The notes under the pieces: generated by a model
What the model was told of the DNA's origin: nothing
What the model saw: the letters and a program-made list of their open reading frames with translations, nothing else
Databases searched by the model: none
Translations under genes and position numbers: made by a program
NCBI RefSeq assembly: GCF_000750955.1
Contig: NZ_CCEJ010000008.1
Coordinates: forward strand, 227,208 to 291,207
DNA: 64,000 bases
Source of the DNA: Criblamydia sequanensis CRIB-18
GTDB lineage: Bacteria > Chlamydiota > Chlamydiia > Chlamydiales > Criblamydiaceae
Direction of reading: 5' to 3'
Shown here: piece after piece, positions 42,315 through 51,504 of the stretch
Layout: the number at the start of each line of letters is the position of its first letter
How positions within the stretch are numbered: position 1 is the first letter of the stretch

Positions 42315-44038
42315 GAAGTAAAAATAAACTAATATATCCAACCTTTTTGCAAGTTTTTTTGCTTTTTGGGTTATTTTTTATGGCCAATACGCTTGATGGC
42401 GAAGAGCCTAAAATAACCGTAAGCTTTTATGACGAAACTTTAGCTCCAGGAAAGCCTGTTCAAGGGCTAATTACAATCATGCATTCCGATAAGGATGCCA
42501 TTCCGCTAGAAAGCTTTAAATTAAAAGATCAAAAGTTAAACCCCACTTTCCTTAAGAAAACCGAAGTCGGCAATGGATTAGTTATTTCTCTTTATCAATT
42601 TGCTATAGCTTCAAGACAAAAGGGTTTATATGTTTTACCTCCCATAAAAGTTAAAGTCGGCGCTCAAGAATTTCAAACGCCTTCGATGACTTATGAAATA
42701 AAGCCCGATGGGTCAAGCGGAGAATCACCTAATGCGACGGCTAAAACTAAAGATGGGGATCCCATCATTTTCGCATTAAAATCCTTTGTAGACGGAAAGT
42801 CAGAGCTTTACCCCGGGCAAAAAATTATCGTTGGCTATTTCTATATTTTTAATAATAACATTGAAATTACAAAAGAAACGCTTCCTCTTTTTGAAGCCGG
42901 AGAGTTTAAGAAAGTCGGGGCTCAGCAAGTGAGCAACTATAAGCAAAGCGGACTTGGCATTAGGCAAATCGCGCAAGAATTAAAAGCCGATAAACCTGGA
43001 AATTATCGTTTGGGGCCTTCAATTATTGAAGGTAAAGTTTATAGAACTTCCAGCAGAACAGGAGAGAAAGAATACATAAGCGATGTCATAAGAGCTGAAG
43101 CACCGGCTGTTAATTTGCTAGTAAAATCCTTTCCGGATAGAGGAAAACCTGCTTCTTTTAATGGAGCTATTGGCGAGGACTTGCAATTCAAAGTTGAAAT
43201 TCAAAGCCTTCCGGAATTAAGTGTGGGTGATAAACTTACCCTTTCACTTGCCGTAACCGGGAAAGGCGATTTTGAATCGCTTCCAATGCCTGATGTCTGC
43301 TGCCAACCGGGATTTCCCGGAAAATTCAGATTAAGCGATTTTCCGCCTGCTGTCACAGTTAAAGGATCGACCAAGTATTTTGTTGTTGAGATGACGCCGC
43401 TTTCATCCTCCATTAAAGCCATTCCTCCGATAGAATTCAGCTATTTCAATTTAAAGACGGAAAGCTACACGACTCTAAGGAGTGCTCCCATCCCAATAAA
43501 GGTGCACGAAGCGCCAAAAGGCGCTATTGCCCCTGAAGGGCCTACAGAAGAAAATAAAGATGAGAATAAAATTTGGAGTGAGCCCAAAAACACTCCCGAA
43601 GCTTTAGAAATTTCCTCGATTTATCCCATAACTAAAGAAGATTTGACTTCTCGATTTTTGGGAACTTTAAGCGCTATATGGCTTATTCCCATGGGTCTTT
43701 TAGCTCTCTATCTGCAAAGTCAATTGAAAAGAAGAAGAAATAAGCCGGGTGTGGAAAAGGTCAGTAAAAAGCCTCAAGAAATATTAAATGAAGCTGATAA
43801 GACAAATTTACATGCTCTAATAGAGAAATCTCTTATGCAGGCGCTTTTTGAAAAAGGCTTGGTTAGCAGACAAGATTTATCGCCTCATGAGTTAGATGAA
43901 AGAGGGATTACAGGTGAAGTTAGAGCCTTTTTCGAAGATTTAGAAGAAGCTAGGTTTTCAGGTAAAGAACACCTCAGTTATGAAGCTCAAAAGCAAAAAG
44001 CCTTAGAGTTGCTTGATAAAATTAAAAAGGCTGACTAA
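42308..44038 (+). CDS. batD: BatD-like protein
   Basis: 576 residues. Signal peptide, then a periplasmic region of beta-rich segments with BatD features: PKITVSFYDETLAPGKPVQG, LPPIKVKVGAQEF and QSLPELSVGDKLTLSLAVTG, one membrane segment near residue 455-475 (LSAIWLIPMGLLALYLQ) and a cytoplasmic C-terminus. BatD (oxygen-tolerance) proteins work with BatA/BatB. The start overlaps the previous gene by seven bases, consistent with one operon. Confidence 0.85.
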   Translation: MVRSKNKLIYPTFLQVFLLFGLFFMANTLDGEEPKITVSFYDETLAPGKPVQGLITIMHSDKDAIPLESFKLKDQKLNPTFLKKTEVGNGLVISLYQFAIASRQKGLYVLPPIKVKVGAQEFQTPSMTYEIKPDGSSGESPNATAKTKDGDPIIFALKSFVDGKSELYPGQKIIVGYFYIFNNNIEITKETLPLFEAGEFKKVGAQQVSNYKQSGLGIRQIAQELKADKPGNYRLGPSIIEGKVYRTSSRTGEKEYISDVIRAEAPAVNLLVKSFPDRGKPASFNGAIGEDLQFKVEIQSLPELSVGDKLTLSLAVTGKGDFESLPMPDVCCQPGFPGKFRLSDFPPAVTVKGSTKYFVVEMTPLSSSIKAIPPIEFSYFNLKTESYTTLRSAPIPIKVHEAPKGAIAPEGPTEENKDENKIWSEPKNTPEALEISSIYPITKEDLTSRFLGTLSAIWLIPMGLLALYLQSQLKRRRNKPGVEKVSKKPQEILNEADKTNLHALIEKSLMQALFEKGLVSRQDLSPHELDERGITGEVRAFFEDLEEARFSGKEHLSYEAQKQKALELLDKIKKAD

Positions 44039-44056
44039 AAAAATAGGAAACCCTAA

Positions 44057-44851
44057 ATGAACGTTTTAAAGAGCCCTTTAATCATCATTGCCGGATTAGC
44101 TTTTATAATCATTCCTATTTTTCTTTTTTTCATGAGCCCAAATCTTGAGACAAAGCTTCAAGAAGCAGGTACTAGATATAGGAGTGGAGAATCGGCGAAA
44201 ACAGTAGCAGAAAGAGAAGAAAATTTTAATATAGCCCTTAAAAATTATCTTGAAGTTGAAAAGGAGAATGATCTTCGTTACTCGAATGGAAAGCTTTATT
44301 ATAATATTGCCAATTCTTTTTTTAATTTAGATGAGTTTGCTTACGCTGTTTACTACTATTATAAAGCAATAGCTCTTCGACCGCTTGATGAAAAAGTAGA
44401 GAGGAATTTAGCAGTGGCTTTAAACAAATTAGGGTTAAAGGAAGAGCCTAATGACTCTTTAAAAGTAATCACCTTTTTTTCACCGCTTACAAGAAAGCTG
44501 CAAACTTTTTCACTTTCTTGGATTCTTTTTGTTGTTTTAGCAAGCCTTTATATCTGGAAAGAAAAACCGATTTATAAACAGTTGGCAGGAACTTTTTTGA
44601 TGGTATCCGCTCTTGCATTGTCTTGGATAATTTTTTCAGCTCTTTTTTCACCCAAAGAAGGTGTTTTAATACAAGGTGTAGAGTTAAAGATGGATGCAGG
44701 CGATCAATTTGCAGCTGTAAGAGAAGAGCCCTTATCGGCAGGTCTAAAAGTTAAAATATTAGATTTTGATAAGGAGAGGGAATATTATAAAATAGAGACT
44801 TCGCAAGATGAAATTGGTTTTGTCCCAAAGAATACGTTAAGAGTTATTTGA
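44057..44851 (+). CDS. batE: BatE-like TPR/SH3 protein
   Basis: 264 residues. N-terminal membrane helix, one or two TPR units (YYNIANSFFNLDEFAYAVYY and the following helix), two further membrane segments (about 150-170 and 178-198), and a C-terminal SH3-like region (VREEPLSAGLKVKILDFDKE, ETSQDEIGFVPKNTLRVI). Arrangement and position after batD match BatE. Role inferred as part of the Bat membrane complex; biochemical function unknown. Confidence 0.8.
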   Translation: MNVLKSPLIIIAGLAFIIIPIFLFFMSPNLETKLQEAGTRYRSGESAKTVAEREENFNIALKNYLEVEKENDLRYSNGKLYYNIANSFFNLDEFAYAVYYYYKAIALRPLDEKVERNLAVALNKLGLKEEPNDSLKVITFFSPLTRKLQTFSLSWILFVVLASLYIWKEKPIYKQLAGTFLMVSALALSWIIFSALFSPKEGVLIQGVELKMDAGDQFAAVREEPLSAGLKVKILDFDKEREYYKIETSQDEIGFVPKNTLRVI

Positions 44852-45256
44852 ACCTAATCGATAGCAAAACTATCCTGATATTGATATCCAAACTCTTCAA
44901 AAATAGGGTGCTTTAACCCTAGGTTATCCGCTTTCTAAGCCATCAAAAACGGGATGGTCTGAATCTGCCCAATCCATATACCCAAGAATTGAATCTGAAC
45001 TTTTAAGAACCTAAGATCCATGTTTCAAATCTTTATGGAGAAATTTTAAATGGCCTTTAAACTGAGATTAAAATGAAGCTTAAGATAAGACTCTTTTTAT
45101 TCTCCCTCCCGATAGTCTTATTTTAGGAAAGGAGGAAAATCGGGTTAATATACCCCCCTTCTCTAAAATTAAAGAAGGCACGATAAGTTGAAGTCCTTGT
45201 CGAAAAATCCCTTGAAGGGTTAATGATATAATAAAAATAATTTTAGAGGATTGACC
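44852..45256. other. Intergenic region without a recognisable gene
   Basis: 405 bp between the Bat operon and the next membrane protein gene. Frames on both strands are short. The only regulatory element I can support is a GAGG ribosome binding site just before GTG 45257. Confidence 0.5.
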
Positions 45257-45661
45257 GTGGATATTTCTTATATATTAGCTAGAGTTCTTGGAGTTACTTT
45301 GCTTGTTCTCTATGGTGGACTGATATTGAATCAGAAGTTATTTAGAAGCTTTGCAGATAGTGTCTTAAGCCACCCGATTCTTCTTTTTATAACTGGGTTT
45401 ATCGGTGTCGTTTTAGGCTTGTTAATGATTCAAGTGCATAATATTTGGGTTTTTGACTGGAGGGTGATTATTACTTTCTTTGCGTGGTGGCTTTTCCTAT
45501 CGGGGGCGCTTCGAGTTTTATTTCCTGAATTTATCCTGAACACCTTCCATAGTTTTTTTAAAGCTTCTCCAGAGTTTATTTATTTCATAGGAGCCGTTTT
45601 TTGCCTATTAGGTGCTTTTTTAACCTATATGGGGCTGACACCCTATCTTCACCAAATGTGA
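45257..45661 (+). CDS. Four-helix membrane protein, unknown function
   Basis: About 134 residues with four membrane segments. LGLLMIQVHNIWVFDWRVII and WLFLSGALRVLFPEF recall a widespread but uncharacterised family with a HNxWVxDW motif. GTG 45257 was chosen because GAGG lies seven bases upstream, whereas the earlier TTG at 45251 sits directly on it. No function is known. Confidence 0.7.
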   Translation: MDISYILARVLGVTLLVLYGGLILNQKLFRSFADSVLSHPILLFITGFIGVVLGLLMIQVHNIWVFDWRVIITFFAWWLFLSGALRVLFPEFILNTFHSFFKASPEFIYFIGAVFCLLGAFLTYMGLTPYLHQM

Positions 45662-45713
45662 TCATTTACAGGTGATTGATAAAAAAGGCTTTAACCTCTG
45701 ATTGCCCCTAATC

Positions 45714-45771
45714 TCGCTTGATGCTTCATGTTAAACCGCGATCTGCTTTTTTAAAATGAAGCATCAAGCGA
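45714..45771. repeat. 16-bp perfect inverted repeat
   Basis: TCGCTTGATGCTTCAT (45714-45729) pairs with ATGAAGCATCAAGCGA (45756-45771) around 26 bases. It lies between the four-helix protein gene and dppF, which converge. A terminator or a small-element footprint is possible; no T-run immediately follows either arm. Confidence 0.6.
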
Positions 45772-45776
45772 CTAAC

Positions 45777-45902
45777 TTATAAGGTAACCCCTAGGACTAG
45801 AGAAAAGATATTACGTTCGTTAGGCAAATCATCTACAGTTAAAACAGTATCATATCTTTCGGCTATGTCTCGACATGACCTTCCAAGAAGCCTATTGCTT
45901 AA
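45777..45902 (-). pseudogene. Short gene remnant, unidentified
   Basis: The complement is open for 41 residues ending DDLPNERNIFSLVLGVTL and preceded by CRDIAERYDTVLTV. It lacks a start and looks like a C-terminal fragment. Its ending, alternating hydrophobic residues closing with a Leu, is similar in style to the 35943-36128 ORF and to barrel protein C-termini, but this is only a resemblance. Confidence 0.3.
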
Positions 45903-45945
45903 CTATTAGCGCTTGCCTAGCGGATTAGGGCGGTAACCCAGGGGT

Positions 45946-46935
45946 TTAAGGCAAAATGCAATGGTATGTGTGATCCATTTTTTCGGTCCCTTTATCAAAC
46001 ACTTCTCTTTTTGGAGGCGTTTCCTCGCAAATTTTTTGTGCGTAAGGACATCTTGTCCTAAAAGGGCACCCGCTTGGCGGATGGACGGGAGAGGGGATTT
46101 CGCCTTCAAGTAAAATCCGGCTTTTTTCCTCCGAAGGATGCCTTTTTGGCACAGCCGAGAGAAGAGCTTGAGTATAAGGGTGTTTTGGATTTGAAAACAA
46201 CTCGTCAGAAGAGGCGCATTCCATAACCTTGCCAAGGTAGAGGACAATAACTTTGTCAGAGATATGTTTCACAAGCTCAAGGTCATGAGCAATAAAAAGA
46301 TAGCTTAGCTTAAGCTCTTCTTTCAAATCGTTAAATAAATTTAAGATCTGAGCTTGATAGGAAACATCAAGGGCCGATAGCGATTCATCTGAAATAAGCA
46401 ATTTTGGCTTTAGGGCAATCGATCTGCCGATGCAAATACGCTGCTGTTGTCCCCCTGAAAATTCATGAGGGTATTTATCGAGCGCTTCTTCACTTAAACC
46501 GACTTTATGAAGGGCTTCTAAAGAAAGAGATCTTGCTTCATCTTTATTACTTGCAAGCTTTAGAAGCAATATGCCTTCGCTAATTGTTTCGGATATAGTT
46601 TTTCTCGGATTTAACGACGCATACGGATCTTGAAAAACCATTTGCGTATTTCTTCTAAAAAAAGACTTTTCTGCCGGGGTAAGGGATTGAATATTTTTTC
46701 CTTCAAAATATATTTCTCCGGATGTCGGTTCTATAAGCCCGGCAACCATTCTTGCAAGAGTGCTTTTCCCGGATCCTGACTCACCTACTAAACCAACGAC
46801 CTCTTTTTCTTTTATCTCAAAGCTGACGTTGGAAACAGCTTTTACAGAAGCGACCTCATGTCTAATGATTCCTGAGTAAATAGGAAATTTTTTATAGAGG
46901 CGGCTTGCTTGCAATAAAGACGGCTTGTCAGACAT
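45946..46935 (-). CDS. dppF: Di-/oligopeptide ABC transporter ATPase DppF
   Basis: 329 residues. Walker A GLVGESGSGKSTLAR, signature LSGGQQQR-type (EFSGGQQQRICIGRSI), Walker B KLLISDESLSALD, and the oligopeptide-family C-terminal extension PSPVHPPSGCPFRTRCPYA. It provides one of the two ATP-binding subunits of a peptide importer with DppD. It starts eight bases inside the end of dppD, so the pair is translationally coupled (CT689-CT690 order). Permease and binding-protein genes are not in the window. Confidence 0.95.
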   Translation of the reverse strand: MSDKPSLLQASRLYKKFPIYSGIIRHEVASVKAVSNVSFEIKEKEVVGLVGESGSGKSTLARMVAGLIEPTSGEIYFEGKNIQSLTPAEKSFFRRNTQMVFQDPYASLNPRKTISETISEGILLLKLASNKDEARSLSLEALHKVGLSEEALDKYPHEFSGGQQQRICIGRSIALKPKLLISDESLSALDVSYQAQILNLFNDLKEELKLSYLFIAHDLELVKHISDKVIVLYLGKVMECASSDELFSNPKHPYTQALLSAVPKRHPSEEKSRILLEGEIPSPVHPPSGCPFRTRCPYAQKICEETPPKREVFDKGTEKMDHTYHCILP

Positions 46936-47950
46936 GATTCCCGCCCTCTAATTTTTTTTGGCTTTCTTCTGTCCCATCAAGAAGCCAACACCTTGCATGA
47001 TGGAGTGGCCCGCCGGGGGCTTTAAACGAAGGGGGGGCATGGCTAACACATTTTGGCATTTTAAAAGGGCATCTTGGGTGAAACCGACAGCCTGTCGGGT
47101 AATGGGTGATGGGCGGCACGGAACCTTTAATGGCAGGAAGTCTTGTGTCCCTTGAAGTCGAAAGGCTTGGCCTTGATTTAAACAGCCCTTGCGTATAGGG
47201 GTGAGCCATATGATCGAAGATATCGAAAGAAGTTCCTTCTTCAATTTTTTGGGAAGCATACATCACAACGACTGAGTCTGCAAGTTCAGCTACAATTCCC
47301 ATGTCATGGGTAATGAGAAGTAAAGCCATGCCTTCTTCTTTTTGAAGCTTTCGAATTAATTCGAGGACTTGAGCTTGAATTGTGACATCAAGGGCTGTTG
47401 TCGGCTCATCTGCAATAAGAATGTCCGGTTTGCAAAGAAGCGCCATGGCAATCATGACCCTTTGTCTCATACCGCCCGATAGTTGGTGGGGGTAATCAAA
47501 AATACGCTCTTCAGGGTTTGGAATCCCCACTTGTTTTAAAGATTCAATAATTTTGAGATAAGCTTGCTCGCCTTTTAACGAAAGATGTATTTCAACCACT
47601 TCCAGAAGTTGATCTCCAATGGAATATACCGGGTTTAGAGAACTTAAAGGGTCTTGGAAAATCATGGCCATTTTTCCGCCGCGAATGGATCTCATTCTTT
47701 TTTCGGAAACTTGGGTTAGATTTTCTCCTTTGTAAAGAATCTCTCCTTTTGAAGGGAGTGCCGGAGGAGTTGGAAGAATTCGCATTAAAGATAAAGCGGT
47801 TAGGGATTTTCCGCAGCCTGACTCCCCGACAAGCGCCAAAGTTTTGCCGCGAATTAAGTCAAAATTCATATTATCGACGACAGCATAATTTTTCCCTTGT
47901 ATGGAAAGCTCAACTGTCAAGTCTCTTACTTTTAATATGGATTCTTCCAT
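46928..47950 (-). CDS. dppD: Di-/oligopeptide ABC transporter ATPase DppD
   Basis: 340 residues. Walker [17 protein letters not shown], signature [16 protein letters not shown], Walker [13 protein letters not shown], and the family tail [20 protein letters not shown]. Partner ATPase of DppF in peptide uptake. Upstream gene of the pair; the spacer to the divergent DUF47 gene is about 210 bp. Confidence 0.95.
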   Translation of the reverse strand: MEESILKVRDLTVELSIQGKNYAVVDNMNFDLIRGKTLALVGESGCGKSLTALSLMRILPTPPALPSKGEILYKGENLTQVSEKRMRSIRGGKMAMIFQDPLSSLNPVYSIGDQLLEVVEIHLSLKGEQAYLKIIESLKQVGIPNPEERIFDYPHQLSGGMRQRVMIAMALLCKPDILIADEPTTALDVTIQAQVLELIRKLQKEEGMALLLITHDMGIVAELADSVVVMYASQKIEEGTSFDIFDHMAHPYTQGLFKSRPSLSTSRDTRLPAIKGSVPPITHYPTGCRFHPRCPFKMPKCVSHAPPSFKAPGGPLHHARCWLLDGTEESQKKLEGGNHV

Positions 47951-48159
47951 AGGCCGATAGTTCCAAAAAAAATTACTAAAAAAGATAAAAGTTTCTCTAT
48001 GATCCTACCTTTTTTTAATTCTTTCGCCAACCTTCTTTATAGGCTTCTTTCGAATTTCTTTATTTTTATAAACAAATTTTTTTTTGCAAAAATAAATTGC
48101 TTATAGTTTAAGATGTGTTAAAAAAAACCTCAACTTTATGGCATAACTCTTTAAAAAAT

Positions 48160-48834
48160 ATGTTAACGATATTAAAATTGTTTGGTCGATCCCCATTTGA
48201 ACCTTTAAAGGCTCATATGGATAAAATTGCAGATTGTGTTTATCACCTCGTCAAAATGTATGAGGCGTTAGCCAATAATAATGAAAAAGAGGTCTTAGAC
48301 TTAGCAGACCTTATTTCCCATCTTGAACATCAAGCGGACCTTATTAAAAATGATATAAGAAATCATTTACCGAAAAGCCTTTTTCTTCCTGTCGATAAAA
48401 GCCATTTGCTTGAGCTTTTAAGTTTGCAGGACGGGATCGCAGATGCAGCTGAAGATGCAGCGGTTTTAACAACTTTAAAACCGATTGTTTTTTTAGATAC
48501 CTTTAAAGATGAATTTTTTAGCTTTTTACAAAAAAATATCGAGACCTTTGATGAGGTAAGACTCATTATCAACGAAATGCATGATCTTTTGGAGGCCTCT
48601 TTTGGCGGTGCAGAAGCTGAAAAAGTGAGTTCATTTGTGGATAGGGTGGCGTATAAAGAGCATGAAGCGGATTTAATTCAAAGACAGCTTTTAAAAAAGC
48701 TTTTTGCATCCGAGAATGAAATGACCTACACCACTTTCCATGTTTGGCAAAGATCCATTGAAGCTATTGGGGGAATTTCCAATTTATCAGAAAGGCTCGC
48801 CCTGAGGGTAAGAAGAATGTTAGAAATAAAATAG
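48160..48834 (+). CDS. DUF47 / PhoU-like protein
   Basis: About 224 residues of helical protein with LKLFGRSPFEPLKAHMDKIA at the N-terminus and LADLISHLEHQADLIKNDIR, both typical of DUF47 (TIGR00153-type) proteins. These accompany Pit phosphate transporters as regulators, PhoU-like in fold. The start was placed at ATG 48160 because family members begin with this LFGxSPF segment; a GTG at 48115 would add 15 residues of unlike sequence. Directly upstream of pit (CT691-CT692 order). Confidence 0.85.
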   Translation: MLTILKLFGRSPFEPLKAHMDKIADCVYHLVKMYEALANNNEKEVLDLADLISHLEHQADLIKNDIRNHLPKSLFLPVDKSHLLELLSLQDGIADAAEDAAVLTTLKPIVFLDTFKDEFFSFLQKNIETFDEVRLIINEMHDLLEASFGGAEAEKVSSFVDRVAYKEHEADLIQRQLLKKLFASENEMTYTTFHVWQRSIEAIGGISNLSERLALRVRRMLEIK

Positions 48835-48858
48835 GTAAAAAAATAATTTAAAAAAACG

Positions 48859-50280
48859 ATGGATCACGAAATAATACTTATCACTTTAGTCGCTTTGGCA
48901 GGCCTTTATATGGCCTGGAATATTGGCGCAAATGATGTCGCGAATGCCATGGGCACCTCTGTTGGATCAGGCTCTTTAACTCTAAGACAAGCCGTCTTTA
49001 TTGCAGCGGTTCTTGAATTTACAGGAGCCCTTCTTTTTGGCTCGCATGTTTCAGATACGATTCAGCAAGGGATTGTGAATCCCTCCATTTTTGCTTTTGA
49101 GCCCATGAACTTTGTAAAAGGCATGTTGGCTTCATTAATAGCGGCTGGAATTTGGCTTCAAATAGCTTCTTACTATGGCTGGCCGGTATCTACGACTCAT
49201 TCGATCATAGGAGCGATTGTAGGATTCGGAGCGATAGTTGGCGGCTTGGATGCCATTTATTGGAAAAATGTTTTCTTTATTGCCACAAGCTGGATTTTAT
49301 CGCCTATTCTTGGCGGGATAGTTGGGTATCTTGTCTTCATTTGGTTAAGAAAAGTTGTTTTTTATGCTTCCAGTCCTATTGCAGCCACCAAAAAAATAGT
49401 TCCTTGGCTTGTTTTAATTTTTCTTGGCACCATTTCGCTCATAATTATGTTTGGCGGGCTAAAGAATTTGAATATCCACTTAAACTTGGTAGAATCCATT
49501 TTTTTTAGTCTTTTATTAGGATCTATCGGCGCATTTATCGCTTTTTTCCTTGTAAAAGACCTTCCGAATAAAAAAATTGGGGCTTCTCTAAAGCCTGACA
49601 CAAGTCAAGAAGCCATTCAAGACCTTGAAAAAGCCAAAAAGTACCTTTTCGCCGCCCGCGAAAAAACCAAAGGGTCTACATCATATCAAGTGGGGATAGC
49701 CCTTGATGAATTAGAGCATTTATCGCATTCCATGGAGCAAGATGACCAAGCAACGCCTTCTGAATATGAGCTTGTTGAAAAAGTATTCGGCTACCTTCAA
49801 ATTATGAGCGCCTCTTTTATGGCTTTTGCTCATGGCGCGAATGATGTCGCGAATGCCATAGGACCTGTTGCTGCAGCTTTTGTTGTTTTAAAAACAGGTA
49901 AAATACCTACCTCCAGTATGGCAATCCCTATATGGATTTTAGCCCTAGGAGGGCTAGGCATAGTAGCCGGCCTTGCTACTTGGGGATGGCGTGTGATTGA
50001 AACTATAGGAAAAAAATTGACCGAGTTGACCCCTTCCAGAGGCTTTGCGGCGGAATTCGGCGCGGCTTTGACAATTGTCTTTGCTTCAAGGCTCGGTCTT
50101 CCTATTTCTACAACCCACACACTAGTTGGAGCGGTTTTAGGCATCGGCCTTGCAAGGGGAATTGAAGCGCTTGATCTAAGCACTACAAGAGATATCGTAG
50201 TCTCTTGGATAGTCACGGTGCCGGCCGGGGCTTTAATATCAATTGCGGTTTACTATCTTTTGTTGTTTATACCAACTTAA
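48859..50280 (+). CDS. pit: Pit-family inorganic phosphate transporter
   Basis: 473 residues, about ten membrane segments in two halves. Each half carries the PiT signature: MAWNIGANDVANAMGTSVGS near residue 19 and AHGANDVANAIGPVAAAF near residue 325; YGWPVSTTHSIIGAIVGFG and LGLPISTTHTLVGAVLGIG match the second conserved motif. It imports phosphate (Na+ or H+ coupled), likely regulated by the adjacent DUF47 protein. The stop codon lies at the end of a repeat element (50277 onward). Confidence 0.96.
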   Translation: MDHEIILITLVALAGLYMAWNIGANDVANAMGTSVGSGSLTLRQAVFIAAVLEFTGALLFGSHVSDTIQQGIVNPSIFAFEPMNFVKGMLASLIAAGIWLQIASYYGWPVSTTHSIIGAIVGFGAIVGGLDAIYWKNVFFIATSWILSPILGGIVGYLVFIWLRKVVFYASSPIAATKKIVPWLVLIFLGTISLIIMFGGLKNLNIHLNLVESIFFSLLLGSIGAFIAFFLVKDLPNKKIGASLKPDTSQEAIQDLEKAKKYLFAAREKTKGSTSYQVGIALDELEHLSHSMEQDDQATPSEYELVEKVFGYLQIMSASFMAFAHGANDVANAIGPVAAAFVVLKTGKIPTSSMAIPIWILALGGLGIVAGLATWGWRVIETIGKKLTELTPSRGFAAEFGAALTIVFASRLGLPISTTHTLVGAVLGIGLARGIEALDLSTTRDIVVSWIVTVPAGALISIAVYYLLLFIPT

Positions 50281-50459
50281 ACCCGTGATTAACGCCCTAA
50301 TCCGTGGCCAACCGCTGTAGATGGATGGCAAATTTTTAGCTTTCCGGTGAAGGGAATGTTTCCTTTCATTCCCGATACGAAAGATGAAAAAGATGAGATT
50401 CAGCTATCAGATGATTGGTCACGAGCGATATCTTCCTTTTTTACGAATGGAAAAATATC

Positions 50460-51287
50460 ATGAATGAACAAGCTATAGCAATTTTCTTTCATCTAGCGAT
50501 GAAATCGTAAAATCATTCGGTTTGTCTGATGATCCCCACTACAAAATGACCCTAGCGAAAGGTAATGACCTTTGCTTTGATATCAGCCCTCGCATTAGCA
50601 CGTTAGATTCGTGCAACATGCCCTTGTCTCCATGTCGTTTAAGTATTTTCCAAACATAATTAGCCATAGTCGTTTAGTTAGACGCCTTCATGCTATTCAA
50701 GAAAACATGGGGTGGATGATTTTTTATGTACTTCAAATGTATCTTTCGTAAGTTTGAGGGTGAAGTTTTTATTGTCGATAGCTTTTCTGTAAAGGCATAT
50801 GAAAATCATAAAAGTTTTCGAGCCAAAATTTTTAAAGGAAAAGAATTTCACGGATATACGGCTTCAAAAAAACAATATTTTTTTGGAATCAAAGTTCATA
50901 TGATTGTTGACGAAATAGGAATACCAATTGAATTCTGTATTACTCCAGGAAGCACATCTGGCATAGAGGCTTAAAAGAGCTTCCTTGCGAGCTTCCAAAA
51001 GGGTTTATGTTGTTTGCTGATAAAGCATCCAATAGTTGTACACTTGAAGATGATCTGCAAGAAATGGCAGAAATAAGACCGGTTCCAAGACGGAAAAGCA
51101 ACTTAACCCAAGCAGCATTCACCAAGTTTAGATGTTATCTTAAGGAAGAAACCGCATTGAAACTGTTTTTAGCAGCATTTTAAGCAGAATACCTAGATAT
51201 ATTCCTGCTAGAAGAGAGAAAGGGTTTTACCTTAAAATTTCATTCTTCATTATCGCTCATTTATTTAGCATTTTAAACGTAAGTTAG
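50460..51287 (+). pseudogene. Decayed IS982-family transposase
   Basis: Coding fragments in several frames reassemble a DDE transposase in order: KMTLAKVMTFALISA-like (near 50555), SHSRLVRRLHAIQENM (near 50670), GEVFIVDSFSVKAYENHKS to FGIKVHMIVDEIGIPIEFCI (frame ending 50974), LPKGFMLFADKASNS with DDLQEMAEIR (50975-51183), and IPRYIPARREKGFYLKISFF to SFFIIAHLF (to 51287). The first catalytic Asp (IVDSF) and the second (LFADKA) are present but the frame is broken at least three times, so it cannot act. Inserted within the repeat copy B. Confidence 0.75.
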
Positions 51288-51290
51288 TCT

Positions 51291-51405
51291 CTTCTAGGCT
51301 GATTCTAACAACGCCTCTAACTAATTTCATTTGCCTCGCTAAGATGAAAAAGCTTGGCTTCGGCTACGGAAATACGCATCCACCTCCTTAGAATCAGCTT
51401 AGAAG
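51291..51405. repeat. 18-bp inverted repeat pair
   Basis: CTTCTAGGCTGATTCTAA (51291-51308) and TTAGAATCAGCTTAGAAG (51388-51405) are inverted with one mismatch, 79 bp apart, just after the IS982 remnant and before the right part of repeat copy B. No ORF lies between the arms. Confidence 0.6.
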
Positions 51406-51464
51406 CGAGATTGGGACGAAAATCGCGGGTTAAAGCTTTGGAAAATTAGAGGACCGGTTAGATC

Positions 51465-51487
51465 AAAGCCGAGACGTTAGTCTCGGC
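51465..51487 (-). terminator. Hairpin after the HMG-CoA-lyase-like gene
   Basis: On the complement GCCGAGAC, loop TAAC, GTCTCGGC then TTTGATC. It is 18 bases beyond the stop of the leftward gene. The T-run is short, so efficiency is uncertain. Confidence 0.6.
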
Positions 51488-51504
51488 GTTAACTTCCCAA
51501 GTTT

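Larger units (their letters stand above)
50277..51434 (+). mobile_element. MITE-like repeat, copy B, interrupted
   Basis: Opposite-strand copy of 27554-27724. The left part (50277-50423) begins TTAAACCCGTGATT, overlapping the pit stop codon, and matches copy A through ATGATTGGTCACG. The right part resumes at about 51414 (GGACGAAAATCGCGGGTTAAA). The 990 bp between them hold a degenerate IS982-type transposase and a hairpin element, so the interruption is later than the repeat. Confidence 0.6.

Noticed and set aside
45906..46247. Minus-strand ORF of 113 codons overlapping dppF
   Set aside because: It lies in a different frame from the well-supported DppF C-terminus, with no ribosome binding site.
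48115..48159. GTG 48115 as start of the DUF47 gene
   Set aside because: Family members begin at the LFGxSPF segment; the extra 15 residues lack a ribosome binding site and resemble spacer.
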